Positions 62,209-64,000 of a stretch of DNA of 64,000 bases are shown here, piece after piece; positions within the stretch are counted from its first letter, which is position 1; each line of letters begins with the position of its first letter. The stretch is taken from the NCBI RefSeq assembly GCF_051020765.1, contig NW_027469554.1, forward strand, positions 1 to 64,000. The letters run 5' to 3'. The stretch comes from Lasioglossum baleicum (taxonomy: Eukaryota > Arthropoda > Insecta > Hymenoptera > Halictidae). The notes under the pieces were generated by a model. It worked only from the letters and a program-made list of their open reading frames with translations, made no database searches and had not been told where the DNA came from. A program made the position numbers and the translations under genes.

Positions 62209-64000
62209 ATGGGTTATGAGTTTTGCTTTAGGCGTTAAGCGTTATGCGCTATGCGTTATGCGTTATGCGTTATGCGTTATATGTTATGCGTTATGCGTTA
62301 TGCGTTATGCGTTATGCGTTATGCGTTATGCGTTATGCGTTATGCGTTATGCGTTATGCGTTATGCGTTATGCGTTATGCGTTATGCGTTATGCGTTATG
62401 CGTTATGCGTTATGCGTTATGCGTTATGCGTTATGCGTTATGGGTTATGAGTTTTGCTTTACGCGTTAAGCGTTATGCGCTATGGGTTATGCGTTATGCG
62501 TTATGCGTTATGCGTTATGTGTTATGCGTTATGCGTTATGCGTTATGCGTTATGCGTTATGCGTTATGCGTTATGCGTTATGCGTTATGCGTTATGCGTT
62601 ATGCGTTATGCGTTATGCGTTATGCGTTATGCGTTATGCGTTATGCGTTATGCGTTATGCGTTATCCGTTATGAGTTATGCGTTATGCGTTATGCGTTAT
62701 GCGTTATGCGTTATGCGTTATGCGTTATCCGTTATGAGTTATGCGTTATGCGTTATGCGTTATGCGTTATGCGTTATGCGTTATGCGTTATGCGTTATGC
62801 GTTATGCGTTATGCGTTATGCGTTATGCGTTATGCGTTATGCGTTATGCGTTATGCGTTATGCGTTATGCGTTATGCGGTATGCGTTATGCGTTATGCGT
62901 TATGCGTTTTGCGTTACGCGTTAAGCGTTATACGCTATGGGTTATGCGTTATGCGTTATGCGTTATGCGTTATGCGTTATGCGTTATGCGTTATGCGTTA
63001 TGCGTTATGCGTTATGCGTTATGCGTTATGCGTTATGCGTTATGCGTTATGCGTTATGCGTTATGCGTTATGCGTTATGCGTTATGCGTTATGCGTTATG
63101 CGTTATGCGTTATGCGTTATGCGTTATGCGTTATGCGTTATGCGTTATGCGTTATGCGTTATGCGTTATGCGTTATGCGTTTTGCGTTACGCGTTAAGCG
63201 TTATACGCTATGGGTTATGCGTTATGCGTTATGCGTTATGCGTTATGCGTTATGCGTTATGCGTTATGCGTTATGCGTTATGCGTTATGCGTTATATGTT
63301 ATGCGTTATGCGTTATGCGTTATGCGTTATGCGTTATGCGTTATGCGTTATGCGTTATGCGTTATGCGTTATGCGTTATGCGTTATGCGTTATGCGTTAT
63401 GGGTTATGAGTTTTGCTTTAGGCGTTAAGCGTTATGCGCTATGCGTTATGCGTTATGCGTTATGCGTTATATGTTATGCGTTATGCGTTATGCGTTATGC
63501 GTTATGCGTTATGCGTTATGCGTTATGCGTTATGCGTTATGCGTTATGCGTTATGCGTTATGCGTTATGCGTTATGCGTTATGCGTTATGCGTTATGCGT
63601 TATGCGTTATGCGTTATGCGTTATGCGTTATGCGTTATGCGTTATGCGTTATGCGTTATGCGTTATGCGTTATGCGTTATGGGTTATGAGTTTTGCTTTA
63701 CGCGTTAAGCGTTATGCGCTATGGGTTATGCGTTATGCGTTATGCGTTATGCGTTATGTGTTATGCGTTATGCGTTATGCGTTATGCGTTATGCGTTATG
63801 CGTTATGCGTTATGCGTTATGCGTTATGCGTTATGCGTTATGCGTTATGCGTTATGCGTTATGCGTTATGCGTTATGCGTTATGCGTTATGCGTTATGCG
63901 GTATGCGTTATGCGTTATGCGTTATGCGTTTTGCGTTACGCGTTAAGCGTTATACGCTATGGGTTATGCGTTATGCGTTATGCGTTATGCGTTATGCGTT
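62209..64000 (+). repeat. Right end of window: A-G short, A-C, B units, array continues
   Basis: A-G short (62209), ATATGTT, A-C (62440), ATGTGTT, two C pairs, T6G, B (62909, 63182), ATATGTT, A-G short (63399), ATATGTT, A-C (63679), ATGTGTT, T6G near 63.90 kb, B (63931). The final bases are canonical monomers cut by the window edge, so the array continues to the right. Confidence 0.8.

Larger units (their letters stand above)
1132..63727 (+). repeat. Cassette A family (49-bp, seven variant monomers)
   Basis: The cassette is seven monomers in fixed order: C4G, C4A, A1T+G5T, T2C or T2G, T2A, T6C, C4G. I count about 80 copies. Monomer 4 is ACGCGTT (A-C subtype, creates an MluI site) or AGGCGTT (A-G subtype). 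A-C copies are usually followed by 3-5 canonical monomers and then ATGTGTT. A-G copies are followed either by a second T6C-C4G pair ('double') or by T6C, three canonical monomers and ATATGTT ('short', final C4G lost). The C4A monomer supplies TGA in one + frame and T2A supplies TAA in another; the third frame reads through. Starts of right-domain examples include 13678, 14140, 17766, 18795, 21315, 24941, 28665, 32592, 39767, 46746, 52542, 56049, 60102 and 63679. No gene-like property was seen. Confidence 0.9.
13146..63965 (+). repeat. Cassette B family (35-bp, five variant monomers)
   Basis: The cassette is A1T, T2C, T2A, G3A+T6C, C4G. I count about 74 copies, all right of 13.1 kb. Monomer 2 makes an MluI site (ACGCGT). 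Monomers 3-4 contain the perfect inverted repeat AGCGT-TAT-ACGCT. The last five monomers of an A-C cassette differ from B at only two positions (G5T in the first, G3 in the fourth), so B and A-C are clearly related by descent. T2A supplies a TAA. Representative starts: 13146, 14630, 16366, 18060, 20223, 23058, 25886, 28224, 32095, 35616, 38556, 41930, 46235, 50050, 53347, 57470, 60802 and 63931. Variants: 36,499 region without A1T; 30.0 kb without the final C4G. Confidence 0.9.
1..64000 (+). repeat. 7-bp satellite array, monomer ATGCGTT (- strand AACGCAT)
   Basis: The whole window is a head-to-tail array of about 9,140 heptamers, most of them exactly ATGCGTT. The orientation never flips: I see no stretch of AACGCAT on the + strand. 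The perfect monomer is 43% G+C and strongly strand-asymmetric (T 3/7, A 1/7, G 2/7, C 1/7), with one CpG per monomer. There is no unique sequence anywhere, so every interval longer than 300 bases without a gene holds this satellite. Simple satellites with 5-12 bp units are well known in eukaryotic heterochromatin; 7-bp satellites are abundant in Drosophila virilis, for example, though with different sequences. I do not recognise this monomer as a named satellite. Function is unknown; a structural or selfish role is inference only. Confidence 0.98.
12397..64000 (+). repeat. Right satellite domain, register-locked over 51.6 kb
   Basis: Every cassette A start that I tested here is an exact multiple of 7 in window coordinates (13678, 14910, 17766, 21315, 28665, 39767, 46746, 52542, 60102, 63679 and others). 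There is thus no net indel across about 7,370 monomers. The domain adds cassette B and the ATATGTT marker to A and C. Differences between HOR copies are whole monomers plus substitutions. Pairs of compensating indels between neighbouring cassettes are not formally excluded, but I saw none. Confidence 0.85.

Noticed and set aside
1132..63727. G-quadruplex potential from ATGGGTT monomers
   Set aside because: Each cassette has at most three isolated GGG runs, separated by tens of bases. Four closely spaced runs are not present.
13146..63965. CENP-B box in the cassettes
   Set aside because: The cassettes contain T/CG-rich words, but I could not find the CENP-B core (TTCG with a downstream CGGG at the required spacing). 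CGGG does not occur in the cassettes.
1..64000. Telomere repeat array
   Set aside because: The G/T-rich strand bias and short unit recall telomeres, and ATGGGTT resembles part of some plant telomere units. But the canonical monomer has no run of G, variants are organised in kilobase HORs, and no chromosome end or known telomere unit is present.
1..64000. CRISPR array or bacterial short tandem repeat locus
   Set aside because: There are no spacers between repeats, no 23-50 bp repeat unit and no cas genes. Heptameric repeats occur in cyanobacteria, but I know of none approaching this length.
1..64000. tRNA, rRNA or other RNA genes and promoters hidden in the array
   Set aside because: No sequence departs from heptamer variants for long enough to hold such a gene. 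TATG steps recur in every monomer and are not promoter evidence.

Overview
The window is one uninterrupted tandem array. From base 1 to base 64,000 it consists of a 7-bp monomer that reads ATGCGTT on the + strand (AACGCAT on the - strand), with near-identical variants. I find no protein gene, RNA gene, mobile element, CRISPR array, promoter or unique-sequence island. Both window edges lie inside the array, so its true length is unknown. An array of at least 64 kb with higher-order structure is typical of eukaryotic satellite DNA (heterochromatin, pericentromere, sex chromosome or B chromosome) in a long-read assembly. The sequence does not identify the organism. An assembly-amplified or otherwise artefactual array cannot be excluded from sequence alone.

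Variants are written as substitutions in the monomer A1 T2 G3 C4 G5 T6 T7. They are not scattered at random but recur as fixed cassettes. Cassette A is seven consecutive variant monomers: C4G; C4A; A1T+G5T; T2C or T2G; T2A; T6C; C4G. Cassette B is five: A1T; T2C; T2A; G3A+T6C; C4G. Pair C is G3C then C4A. Single markers include ATGTGTT (C4T), ATATGTT (G3A+C4T), ATACGTT (G3A), ATGCATT (G5A), ATGCGGT (T6G) and ATGCGTC (T7C). The order and spacing of these markers define higher-order repeats (HORs) of about 0.2-0.7 kb, 1.5 kb and 3.6-4.1 kb. They also define a 4.5-kb segment duplicated about 7.6 kb apart.

Layout. (1) 1-5.3 kb: frequent 1-3 bp indels, cassette A only. (2) 5.3-12.4 kb: A and C cassettes, a small HOR at 6.8-9.3 kb, and three identical 13-bp phase-breaking lesions, the last at 12,384. 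(3) 12.4-64 kb: cassette B and the ATATGTT marker appear, and the 7-bp register is kept over 51.6 kb with no net indel. Within (3), 42.6-53.9 kb is a tandem 3.6-4.1 kb HOR, 34.8-39.8 kb has B but no A cassettes, and 58.6-62.2 kb is a tandem 1.5-kb HOR.

The long open frames on the + strand are an arithmetic by-product. Seven is coprime to three and the pure monomer has no stop in any + frame, so every + frame encodes the same 7-residue repeat MRYALCV until a cassette supplies a stop. The - strand has a stop every 21 bases in all frames. None of these frames is annotated as a gene.
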